From the NCBI GenBank assembly GCA_031280945.1, contig JAITGB010000140.1:1-8867 (forward strand): a stretch of DNA of 8,867 bases, given 5' to 3'. The notes under the pieces were generated by a model that saw only the letters and a program-made list of their open reading frames with translations, was not told the origin of the DNA and made no database searches. The stretch is from Spirochaetales bacterium (lineage in GTDB: Bacteria > Spirochaetota > Spirochaetia > DTKZ01). Shown one piece after another: positions 1-7,500 of this stretch. A program made the translations under genes and the position numbers. Within the stretch, counting starts at the first letter, position 1; each line of letters starts with the position of its first letter.

Positions 1-788
1 TCCTGCGCAAGAAAAAGGGTTCCCATCTCCTCTCCCGCAAGGAGGCGCACAAGAACCTCCGGCTCCCTGCCGTGGGCAAGAACCATGCGGCAGCCCGCCC
101 TGCCCGCTATCTGGGCCGCGAGAACCTTCGTCTTCATTCCCCCCGTAGAAAAAGAGCTGCCCGCAGCCCCCGCGCAGGCGAGAATTTCCTCCGTAACGCG
201 GGGGACAAGCCGTATGGGTTTTGCCTCAGGATTCGCCCTGGGGTCTGCGTCATACAGAGCGTCTATATCCGTCAAAAGAACAAGAAGGTCAGCGTCAACC
301 TTGCTTGCGACAAGGGAAGAGAGCCTGTCATTATCACCAAAAGCATTGCCAATTTCCGCTGTGGAAATGCTGTCGTTCTCGTTAAAAACAGGCACAACGC
401 CCAGGGAAAGAAGCGTTTCCACGCTGCCCCGCAGATTGAGGTACGTTTTTCTGTTGTTCAGCACCTCCCGCGTTAAAAGAATCTGCGCGCTCTTCATGCC
501 GTATTCGCGGAAAATATCCTTGTACTCCTTCATTAAAAGAGGCTGCCCAATGGACGCGCAGGCCTGCCGCATTTTAACGCTCGTGATTTTCTCCCGAATA
601 CCCAGCTCCCCCGCGCCCATACCCACAGCGCCGGAGGTAACAACAAGAATTTGCCTCCCCCCCCGCGCAAGATGAGCGATTTGTCCCGCCATAACGCGAA
701 GATAATCCGTATCTACCGCATAATTTTTACTGAGAACATTTGTCCCTATTTTAATAACAAGTCTTTTGACGCCGGAAAAATCTCTCAA
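1..788 (-). CDS. proB: Glutamate 5-kinase, 3' end beyond the window
   Basis: Phosphorylates L-glutamate with ATP to gamma-glutamyl phosphate, the first and usually proline-inhibited step of proline synthesis, in the cytoplasm. The visible 262 codons cover an amino acid kinase (AAK) fold: the nucleotide-binding start VIKIGTNVLS (residues 11-20), TSGAVGMGAGELG (51-63), the glutamate-site stretch NENDSIS (136-142), FGDNDRLSSLVASKVDAD (150-167), LLTDIDALYDADPR (171-184) and STGGMKTKVLAAQIA (214-228). GTLFLAQ at 256-262 matches the usual end of the kinase domain, so the catalytic part is complete; whether a C-terminal PUA domain follows cannot be seen. The start is TTG at 788: an in-frame TAA lies seven codons upstream, and the first ATG is codon 33, after the ATP-binding motif. 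A GGGGG run 9 nt upstream is only a weak ribosome site. It lies 35 nt after proA and is probably cotranscribed. Family assignment is secure; only the exact start is uncertain. Confidence 0.95.
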   Translation of the reverse strand, partial: MRDFSGVKRLVIKIGTNVLSKNYAVDTDYLRVMAGQIAHLARGGRQILVVTSGAVGMGAGELGIREKITSVKMRQACASIGQPLLMKEYKDIFREYGMKSAQILLTREVLNNRKTYLNLRGSVETLLSLGVVPVFNENDSISTAEIGNAFGDNDRLSSLVASKVDADLLVLLTDIDALYDADPRANPEAKPIRLVPRVTEEILACAGAAGSSFSTGGMKTKVLAAQIAGRAGCRMVLAHGREPEVLVRLLAGEEMGTLFLAQ

Positions 789-823
789 CCTGGAAAGCCC
801 CCGCTCTTATATAAAGAAAAGTT

Positions 824-2116
824 TTAAGGAAGCTCTTTGGGAAGAACGCGGTGCGTAAACTCCCGCTGTCCCTCCGCGTACGGAGCCACGCAGTGGCCCT
901 CCCCGTACAGCCTCCACTTGTAAATAACAAGACCCTCAAGACCCACAGGACCGCGCGCATGAATACGCGCCGTTGAAATACCAACCTCCGCGCCCAGCCC
1001 GTAGCGGTAGCCGTCGGCAAAGCGCGTACTCGCGTTCCAGAAAACATTCGCGGAATCAACACCCGCCATAAAGCGTCCCGCGTTTTCGGAGCTGGAACTC
1101 ACAATACAGTCCGTATGACCCGAACCGTAGAAGTTTATATGAGAGGCGGCCTCCTCAAGCGAAGAAACGATTTTTACCGAAAGAATCAAATCAAGGTATT
1201 CAGTCCTCCAGTCCTCCTCCGACGCCCCCTCGCAGGAAATAATTTTTTGCGTCCTCCCGCAGCCCTTGAGCGTAACCCCCCGCGCCTGTAAAGAAGCCGC
1301 AAGCCCCGGAAGAAATTCCCTCGCCGCCCTCTCGTGAACAAGCAAAGTCTCAACAGCATTACACACAGCAGGGTACTGGGTTTTTGAATCCACAACGATT
1401 TTTTCCGCCGAGGCGAAATCCGCTCCCTCATCTATATAAATATGGCAAATCCCGTCCGCGTGCCCCATAACAGGAATGGACGTATTCTTCATAATATGAC
1501 GCACAAACTCATTTGAACCGCGCGGAATAATAAGGTCAATAAAACTCCCCAGCGAAAGAAGCTCCGCCACGTCCTCCCGCGTTTCCAAAAGCGCCGCCCA
1601 GCCATCGGGAAGCCCCGCCCTGCGCCCCGCGCGAAGAAGCGCATCGAACAAAACCCTGTTTGTCTGTGCAGCCTCCCTCCCCCCCTTGAGAATTACCGCG
1701 TTGCCGCTCTTCAGGCACAAACAGGAAATCTGTATAAGAGCATCAGGGCGCGACTCAAAAATTACCCCAACAACGCCTATAGGACAACTCACCTGATAGA
1801 GCTTAAGCCCCTCATCAAGCTCGCGGGCCGAAAGAACACGGCCCACAGGGTCATCAAGCCCCGCAAGGCTCGTAATACCCGCGCAGGCATCTATAAGTTT
1901 CGCCTCATCGAACTGGAGACGCTTCACAAGCGGCGCCGCAAGCCCCGCCTCACGCGCAGATAGAACATCGCGCCTGTTCGCAGCCGCAATATCCCCCGCC
2001 CCCGCGAGGAGCGCCGCGCGAATTTCCGCAAGAGCCTCATTCTTTTTTTCCGCGCTCAAAGCCGCCAAAAAAGGAGAACACCTTTTCGCCGCAGCCGCAT
2101 CTTCCGCCGCACTCAT
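824..2116 (-). CDS. proA: Gamma-glutamyl phosphate reductase (glutamate-5-semialdehyde dehydrogenase)
   Basis: Reduces gamma-glutamyl phosphate with NADPH to glutamate-5-semialdehyde, which cyclises to pyrroline-5-carboxylate; the second step of proline synthesis, taking the product of the ProB kinase encoded just downstream. The 430-residue product has normal family length (about 415-430) and the aldehyde dehydrogenase fold. Visible marks are CPIGVVGVIFESRPDA (111-126), SGNAVILKGGREA (137-149), the IIPRGSNEFVR stretch (196-206), the catalytic cysteine Cys252 in SKTQYPAVCNAVETLLVH (244-261), and the C-terminal RIHARGPVGLEGL (384-396). The N-terminal 20 residues are Ala-rich and less conserved. 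The ATG at 2116 is the first possible start because an in-frame TAG lies four codons upstream; the ribosome site is weak. It appears to be first in a proA-proB unit, with a TATAAT-like -10 about 45 bp upstream. It is clearly GC-richer than the nucleotidyltransferase gene beyond the spacer (37 of 60 bases G or C at 1261-1320). Confidence 0.97.
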   Translation of the reverse strand: MSAAEDAAAAKRCSPFLAALSAEKKNEALAEIRAALLAGAGDIAAANRRDVLSAREAGLAAPLVKRLQFDEAKLIDACAGITSLAGLDDPVGRVLSARELDEGLKLYQVSCPIGVVGVIFESRPDALIQISCLCLKSGNAVILKGGREAAQTNRVLFDALLRAGRRAGLPDGWAALLETREDVAELLSLGSFIDLIIPRGSNEFVRHIMKNTSIPVMGHADGICHIYIDEGADFASAEKIVVDSKTQYPAVCNAVETLLVHERAAREFLPGLAASLQARGVTLKGCGRTQKIISCEGASEEDWRTEYLDLILSVKIVSSLEEAASHINFYGSGHTDCIVSSSSENAGRFMAGVDSANVFWNASTRFADGYRYGLGAEVGISTARIHARGPVGLEGLVIYKWRLYGEGHCVAPYAEGQREFTHRVLPKELP

Positions 2117-2161
2117 GGCAAAACACTACCATTTCTTTGAGTGAAAAACAAGACAGAATTA

Positions 2162-2167
2162 ATTATA
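2162..2167 (-). promoter_or_regulatory. Candidate -10 box of the proA promoter
   Basis: The minus strand reads TATAAT here, an exact match to the sigma-70 -10 consensus, about 45 bp before the proA ATG. With a 17-bp spacer the -35 hexamer would fall at 2185-2190 and reads CTGGGC, a poor match. The promoter would therefore be weak or activator-dependent, or the -10 match may be chance in an AT-rich stretch. The expected -35 position sits inside the inverted repeat at 2176-2203. Confidence 0.4.
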
Positions 2168-2175
2168 TGGGCGCA

Positions 2176-2203
2176 TTTTTTACGGCCCAGAGGCCGTAAA
2201 AAA
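2176..2203. repeat. Perfect 12-bp inverted repeat upstream of proA
   Basis: The arms are TTTTTTACGGCC (2176-2187) and GGCCGTAAAAAA (2192-2203), separated by the four bases CAGA. On both strands the T-run is the 5' arm and the A-run the 3' arm, so no U-tract follows the GC stem, and it does not have the polarity of an intrinsic terminator. It is centred near 2189.5, over the expected -35 position of the proA promoter. It could be a protein-binding palindrome, or an RNA hairpin if transcription reads through from the upstream genes. Its function is unknown. Confidence 0.7.
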
Positions 2204-2305
2204 CCCACAGCCCGATAAAACGCGGCTTGTAACTATACGCAAAATCAGGCTAAGTGCGTCATACCAGCACTACGTGGCTGTGGTCCTAATCGCGTTTTTG
2301 AGGGG

Positions 2306-2349
2306 GGCTATCCGCTCCAATCCAGCGGATTTTGCTTCGCAAAATCCGC
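2306..2349. repeat. Hairpin repeat unit, copy 1
   Basis: An 18-nt leader (2306-2323, GGCTATCCGCTCCAATCC) is followed by a perfect hairpin: arm GCGGATTTTGC (2325-2335), loop TTC, arm GCAAAATCCGC (2339-2349). The leader also contains ATCCGCT (2310-2316), which can pair with AGCGGAT (2324-2330) and would then compete with the main stem. The leader and stem-loop recur, altered, in the next unit. The design resembles REP-like interspersed palindromes that collect at the 3' ends of operons; I cannot assign it to a named family from this window. Confidence 0.8.
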
Positions 2350-2351
2350 AA

Positions 2352-2404
2352 GGATTTCCGCTTCTATCCCTTGCGCAGCGGTATTTTGCTCCGCAAAATA
2401 CCGC
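2352..2404. repeat. Hairpin repeat unit, copy 2
   Basis: The leader at 2352-2369 (GGATTTCCGCTTCTATCC) matches that of copy 1 at 14 of 18 positions. After a short CTTGCGCA linker comes a perfect 12-bp stem: GCGGTATTTTGC (2378-2389), loop TCC, GCAAAATACCGC (2393-2404). Against copy 1 the 5' arm has gained a T and the 3' arm the matching A, so pairing is kept. The stem ends 41 nt after the nucleotidyltransferase stop, a place where such a hairpin could shield the 3' end of the operon mRNA from exonucleases. That role is inference. Confidence 0.8.
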
Positions 2405-2445
2405 GAGAGCCCACGGACACAATTTTAGCTTTAGCGTAAAAGATT

Positions 2446-3228
2446 TTATTGAGATTCAATATAGTCAAGGATTTTTATAAAACCCTCTTCCAGTAATTTC
2501 TGCGGAGGCTTTTTTCTGGGGTCAAAAGATTTTACAGCGTTTTCAAAATGCTTCAAAGTCTCCTCAATAAAATTATTGATAACGTGTATTTTGGGTTCTG
2601 TACCCATCTCACCGCCCGCTCTTTTTTTTGCGACAAGACCCGTAATTGTATCCAAAAGTTCTTTTTCGGTAATTTGCGTAAGGAGTTTTTCAAATTCCAT
2701 AGGAGGAGAGTCTCTATAGTTTTCTATCCACAAACAGGCAAGAAGGGGCCTCAAAACATAAAAGTATTTTTTGATTTTTACACAATCCGCCTGCAAAAAA
2801 TCCCTGTAATTTCCGCTTGCCATGTGCAGGTAATGATATACCGACGCTTTCGGAGAAAAATACTCTTTGGACAACTGCAGCGCAATATTATAAAAATAAT
2901 CGTTTTTGTAATACACTATAGGCGATTTAAGCCACTCAAAAAATACCGGATTTGACTTGTTGACCAAAAAAAGAGTTTTCCGCACATCCCAGCCGGAAAT
3001 ATCAAATTCGCCCACGATAGGACATTCAATAACATCTTTTTTGGGAAGAATGTTTAAGTACCAGTTTCTCCTGTGAGCGTATATAAACCGAATATCATAA
3101 TCGCTGTCGGAGGATTCAAAGCCCCAGGCGCGGGAACCTGATTCCACGGCGTAGAGTATGAGAACGCCGTACTTGTGTTCTATTTCGCGGAGCTTATCCT
3201 GAACAGCGAGAACTATTTCCTCTTTCAT
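2446..3228 (-). CDS. PF10127-type (RlaP/YcgL-like) nucleotidyltransferase
   Basis: A 260-residue cytoplasmic protein with the DNA polymerase beta-type nucleotidyltransferase signature. GSRAWGFESSDSDYDIRFIY (31-50) gives the GS pair and two metal-binding acids Asp43 and Asp45, and GEFDISGWD (73-81) supplies the probable third, Asp76. The GSRAWGF...SDYDIRFIY pattern is typical of PF10127 (COG3541); family members are proposed to act in RNA repair, and the substrate here is unknown. The remainder, about 85-260, is mostly helical, with no membrane segment. I choose the ATG at 3228: it has AAAGG seven bases upstream, and the longer reading frame to 3342 runs back into the channel gene in another frame. 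It lies 28 nt after the channel gene and is probably the last gene of that operon. It is AT-rich against its neighbours (21 of 60 bases G or C at 2761-2820), suggesting separate acquisition. No RNA ligase or kinase partner is visible. Confidence 0.85.
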   Translation of the reverse strand: MKEEIVLAVQDKLREIEHKYGVLILYAVESGSRAWGFESSDSDYDIRFIYAHRRNWYLNILPKKDVIECPIVGEFDISGWDVRKTLFLVNKSNPVFFEWLKSPIVYYKNDYFYNIALQLSKEYFSPKASVYHYLHMASGNYRDFLQADCVKIKKYFYVLRPLLACLWIENYRDSPPMEFEKLLTQITEKELLDTITGLVAKKRAGGEMGTEPKIHVINNFIEETLKHFENAVKSFDPRKKPPQKLLEEGFIKILDYIESQ

Positions 3229-3256
3229 GCGGCCGCCTTTACGAAAAAAATGCGTT

Positions 3257-4588
3257 TTACAAACCCAGAGCTTTTTCCCAGTCAAAGTACCGCGAAAGAT
3301 AATCGTACACCGCGGAATAGTAGCCAAGCTGAACCTGTTCAAGCTGAACAGCCGAATCGTTTAATTCAAGCTGGGTTATGAGTCCGTTTTCCAGGGAGAG
3401 CCGCGCAAGGTTGTAGGCCCTCTGCGCGGTCTCCTGGGTTTTTTGCGAAGTCTCAATCCTTTGCCAGGCCTCGCGCAGGGAAAGCTCAAGCTGAGTTATT
3501 TCCGTTTGAATGTCTTCGCGTTTTTTTGCTATTTCAGTATCCTGTTTTGCGATGTCGATTTTTTCGCTCTGCACCTGAGAGGAGACCGCGCCTCCTGAAA
3601 AAATGGGAAGACCAATTGTTACTCCCAGCTGGAGAGAGTTTATCGGGGATTCCATGAGTTTTGCCTTGTCCCCGGAACCCGTTCGCGCGAGGTTAAGGCT
3701 CGCGGAAACTGTGGGATAGTGGTCGGCCGCCGCGACTTCGGCGGAAATTTCCGTAAGACGTTTTTGCCGCAGAAGGAGAGTATAATCGCCTCGGCGGGCA
3801 AGACACTCTTCAATGTCTACTTCGCCGGGGAGGGCGGGAAATTCCGCAAGGGGCGTTGTGAGAACAATCTCCTCGTTAATATCAATACCCGCAAGGTTTT
3901 TCAGCTGCAAGAGAGCTATTTTTAGGTCCCGCCGCGCCTGAGTAACTTCGGGAGTGCGCGACTGCCACGTAACCTCCGCGCGGAGCATTTCAAGTTCCTG
4001 AGCCAGGCCCGCTTCGTAGCGCTTTTTCATGTTTTCCCAAACCGCGCGGTCGTTCTCCTGCGCGTCCTCGCGGACGGTAAGAACATTTTGCAGGAGGAGG
4101 GCTCCGAAGTAAGCCTTTTTTGCCGCGGTAAGAATAACGCTTTTTGTTTCGTCGTAGGCAATGCCGCTTATGTTTTGGTACTCCTTGCCGTACTTGAGGC
4201 CCGCAAAGGCTTTTTTGTTAAAAATTACCTGATTGAGCCCCAGAGCGAGGGTAACTTCGTTGTCCTTGTTTACGTCCATCTTCTGAAGGGCAAGGGGGTA
4301 AATGCCGCCCATGGCGGTGGTGCTTGCCCCAATGGGCTGGGGCTGCTTAATATCCAGAAGGTTACGTTTATACCCCACCTGCGCAAAAATCGTGGGAAGA
4401 ACAGCGGCCCAGGCCTGGCGCACCACAAGTTCCGCCTGCTCAACGTTTTTGCGGCTTAAAGAGAGGTCTTTACTGTATTTTTCCACCTGTTCAAGATACC
4501 CCTCAAGGGAATAGTCCTCCGCGGCGGCAAAGCCGCCGGCGCATACAAGTGCGCACAGGAACAGGATTTTTTTTACACTACGCTTCAT
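3257..4588 (-). CDS. TolC-family outer membrane efflux channel
   Basis: The outer membrane factor of the tripartite pump: trimers form a barrel in the outer membrane continued by a long periplasmic helical tunnel that docks on the adaptor and permease. The 443-residue product has an N-terminal signal peptide (basic MKRSVKK, hydrophobic core 8-20, probable cleavage after Ala-Ala-Ala23). Two outer membrane efflux protein repeats (PF02321) follow, roughly 30-235 and 260-435. Recognisable features are YEAGLAQELEMLRAEV (191-206), LGVTIGLPIFSGG (321-333), long coiled helices (340-400), and the repeat-2 counterpart ENGLITQLELNDSAVQLEQ (400-418). Length is normal for the family. The ATG at 4588 overlaps the permease stop as ATGA and has AAGGAG eight bases upstream (4597-4602), so the two genes are translationally coupled. 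Family assignment is secure; the exported substrate cannot be told. Confidence 0.95.
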   Translation of the reverse strand: MKRSVKKILFLCALVCAGGFAAAEDYSLEGYLEQVEKYSKDLSLSRKNVEQAELVVRQAWAAVLPTIFAQVGYKRNLLDIKQPQPIGASTTAMGGIYPLALQKMDVNKDNEVTLALGLNQVIFNKKAFAGLKYGKEYQNISGIAYDETKSVILTAAKKAYFGALLLQNVLTVREDAQENDRAVWENMKKRYEAGLAQELEMLRAEVTWQSRTPEVTQARRDLKIALLQLKNLAGIDINEEIVLTTPLAEFPALPGEVDIEECLARRGDYTLLLRQKRLTEISAEVAAADHYPTVSASLNLARTGSGDKAKLMESPINSLQLGVTIGLPIFSGGAVSSQVQSEKIDIAKQDTEIAKKREDIQTEITQLELSLREAWQRIETSQKTQETAQRAYNLARLSLENGLITQLELNDSAVQLEQVQLGYYSAVYDYLSRYFDWEKALGL

Positions 4589-7500
4589 GCGGGAAGCTCC
4601 TTTTTGGGGCGTTTTTTCAGAACCTTTTTTCCCAGAATGTACTCAACAGCCGGAATGACGAAAAGCGTCAGGACTGTGGAGGAGAGAATTCCTCCTATGC
4701 TGACAAGACCCATGGCCTGCCGCATTTCCACACCGGAAGAACCTATGCCCACTGCCATAGGCAGCATTCCCAGAACAGTGGCTATATTCGACATAAGAAT
4801 AGGCTTGAGCTTTATTGGGGCCGCCGTGAGCAGGGCTTCCCGCGTGGGAACCCCGTCCCGCCGGAGCTGGTTCATGTAGTCAAGGATAAGAATGGCGTTG
4901 TTCACGACTATACCCACAAGCATAATGATTGCCAGCATGGAGGCCATATTCATGGTGGTTCCCGTTACGGCGATAATGCCCAGTACGCCTATGAGGGCCA
5001 GGGGAACAGTGCCCAAAATCAAAAGGGGCTGGATAAAACTTTCAAGAATCGCGGCAAGAACCATGTATGTAAGAACAATGGCAAGAATAAAAACGCGGAG
5101 CATATCGCTGACCGTCTCCTGCATCATTCTCGCGTTGCCGCCCCAGGACATTTTGTACCCAATGGGAAAGTCCGTGCTTTCGGCAATCTGGTTGACGGCG
5201 CTCTGGGCGCTTCCTTGCGGGAATCCCGGCAAAAGATACGAAGAAACCGTTATGGTTTTTAATTTGTCTACCCGCGTTACAAGGTTAAAGCCCGTTGTAA
5301 ACTCAACATCGGCAAAGTAGGAAAGGGGCCGCGAGCCTTTTGAGGTGGCTACAGGAACGCTTTTGAGGTCCTCGTAGGTGAGAAGGGCATCGTCCTTTAA
5401 GGTAACGCGAATGTCGTACTCGTGGCCTCCGTCCTTGTACTTTGTGGCCTCAATTCCTTCTACCGCGGCGCGCATGGTAAGCGCAAGGAGGTTCACGGAG
5501 AGGCCCTCTTCGGATACTTTTTTGCGGTCAGGCCGTATGACGATTTCCGGTTTTCCCGGACGGCTCGACTTGTTGATGTTGATAAAGCCGGGAACTTCGT
5601 GCATTTTTTCAATGAACTCGGCGGTAATTTCTTCGAGGACGTCCATATCCTGCCCCTGAAGATAAAAACTTATGGGCGCCTCTCCGCCTCCGCCAAAGGC
5701 CGAGGCCGCGTTTACCTTAATGTCCGCGCCGGGAATATCCGCAAGGCGGCGCGTCATATCCGTAGCTATAAGCATATTGGACCTGTTGCGGTACTGCCTG
5801 TCGGTAAGTTTTATGGCAACCTGGGCCTGATTAACGCCCTGATTGACAAAGGACACCTGGCCCAGCGTTGTAACAATGTTGAGAACTTCGGGGTATTCGC
5901 TGACGCGGGATTCCACCTCTTCAAGAATGGCGGCTGTTTCCTCAATGTCGTAGCCCTGGGGCAGTTCCACGGTAATGTTCAGGGCTCCTCCGTCTATATT
6001 GGGCGCAAGCTCAAAGGCTACAAAACCAAAACGTACAAGAAGAAGCGAGAGCGCAAAAACGCCAAAGGTTGCAAAGCAGACAAAAACGCATCTCCACCGC
6101 GATTTGAGCATCACCTGCAAAAGCGACCTGTACCAGCGTTCCCATGTCTTGAACATTTCTTCAAGCCACAGGGAAATTTTCCATTCCTTTTTGATGCTCT
6201 CCGGCAAAACAAGAGAGGCAAGCATGGGCGTTACGGTAAAAGATACGAGAATGGAAAACACGGTCGCTATAACCGTCGTGAGGGCAAAGTCCTGCAGCAT
6301 CATGCCCACCATGCCCGAAACGTTGGCAAGAGGGAAGAAAACGCAGATATTGGTCAGGGCCGATGCCAGAACAGCCACAACGACTTCCGATGTGCCCTTG
6401 GCCGCAGACTCGATGCGGTTGTGTCCTGTTTCCTTGAAGCGGAAGATGTTTTCCAGTACAACAACGGAGTTGGAAACAAGAACGCCCGTTGCCGTGGAAA
6501 GCCCCATGAGCGACATCATGTTGAGCGAAATACCCCTGTACTGCATAATCATGAATGTAGAAATAATGGAAAAGGGCATGGCCACAGCTACGATAAACGT
6601 TGAGCGCAGGTCGTGAAGAAAGAAGAGAAGAATAATGCCCGTAAAGATGATGCCCAAAATAACGTTTGAAATAGTGTCGTCCACGGAATTCTGGATAAAA
6701 TCCGCCTGGTCGGAGAGGACTGTGAGCCGGATTCTGTTTCCCTGCTCTTCCTCTATTTGCGGAAGGCGGGCCACAACATCGCGTACGCCCTGTACGGTGT
6801 TTCCGTTGGGGGTGCGGATTATATTGAGAAGAATCGCGTTGTCAACTTTGATGTTATTTGTTTTGTCAAGAACATGGGTGCGCGTGCGGACTGTTTTGTG
6901 GGTGTCTTTAATATCGGCAAGCTGGCCCAGCTTTTTGACTTCTCCGCCGCCCACGGAAATATCGATGTCTTCAATTTCTTCGAGGGAGGTAAACTCCCCA
7001 AAGGTGCGCGCGGAAAGCTCCTGCCCGGGCTGTTTGAAGGAACCTGCGGGAATCTGCACGTTTGCCTGCTTCAGGACGTCCACGATTTGGGGAAGGGAAA
7101 GGGTGTTTTCAAAAACGAGCATCTTGTCGAACTCAACGCGGATTTCCCTCTGCAGGCCCCCCACGATGTTGACCTGACCCACATCCTCAATCTGGGCGAG
7201 GCTGTCGCTCACGGCTTGTTCGGCTATTGTGTACAGCTCTGTGGGCGGCATATTGCCTTCCAGGGTAACTCTCACAATAGGCTGAAAGCTGTTGATGTCG
7301 AGTTTCTGCGAAATGGGTTTGTTCGCGCCGTCGGGGAGGTCGTTCAAAATTTGGTCGATTTTGTCCTTCACTTCCGAGAGGGCGACTTCCTCGTCTTTAC
7401 CTACGTTAAACTGAACGCTGACAAGGGAGAGGCTTTCCATGGAGTAGGAGGTGATTTCCCTGAGGTCGCCTATGGAAGAAATGGCGTCCTCAATCCTTTT

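Larger units (their letters stand above)
2117..2445. other. 329-bp non-coding spacer between the nucleotidyltransferase gene and proA
   Basis: No credible gene on either strand. The part next to proA (2117-2203) holds a candidate -10 and a 12-bp inverted repeat. The middle (about 2205-2300) has no strong signal apart from a 5-bp inverted pair AGTGC/GCACT at 2253-2257 and 2267-2271. The part near the nucleotidyltransferase stop (2306-2404) holds two tandem hairpin repeat units, bracketed by a short GGGCT/AGCCC pair at 2305-2309 and 2408-2412. No stem followed by a T-run is present on either strand, so I see no canonical intrinsic terminator for the upstream operon. The only plus-strand reading frame here simply translates the repeats. 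Confidence 0.8.

Noticed and set aside
85..675. Plus-strand reading frames at 72-476 and 85-675
   Set aside because: They are antisense to proB, whose conserved kinase motifs are all readable on the minus strand.
751..1062. A 103-residue minus-strand frame bridging proA and proB
   Set aside because: It is an out-of-frame shadow of the proA 3' end and ends inside proB; no motif.
2176..2203. Inverted repeat as a bidirectional intrinsic terminator
   Set aside because: On each strand the T-run precedes the stem and the A-run follows it, the opposite of what termination needs.
2205..2300. A tRNA or small RNA in the spacer
   Set aside because: No cloverleaf or TPsiC-like GTTCRA motif; only a 5-bp inverted pair, which is weak evidence.
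2274..2480. A 68-residue plus-strand reading frame in the spacer
   Set aside because: It consists of translated hairpin repeats and runs into the nucleotidyltransferase gene; no ribosome site and no protein-like pattern.
3229..3342. N-terminal extension of the nucleotidyltransferase
   Set aside because: It would overlap the end of the channel gene in another frame; the ATG at 3228 has a ribosome site and gives the usual family start.
5422..6603. A 393-residue plus-strand reading frame, with others nearby at 5975-6616 and 6757-7674
   Set aside because: They lie wholly antisense to the RND permease gene, have no recognisable domain and show the biased composition typical of the complement of a GC-rich gene.
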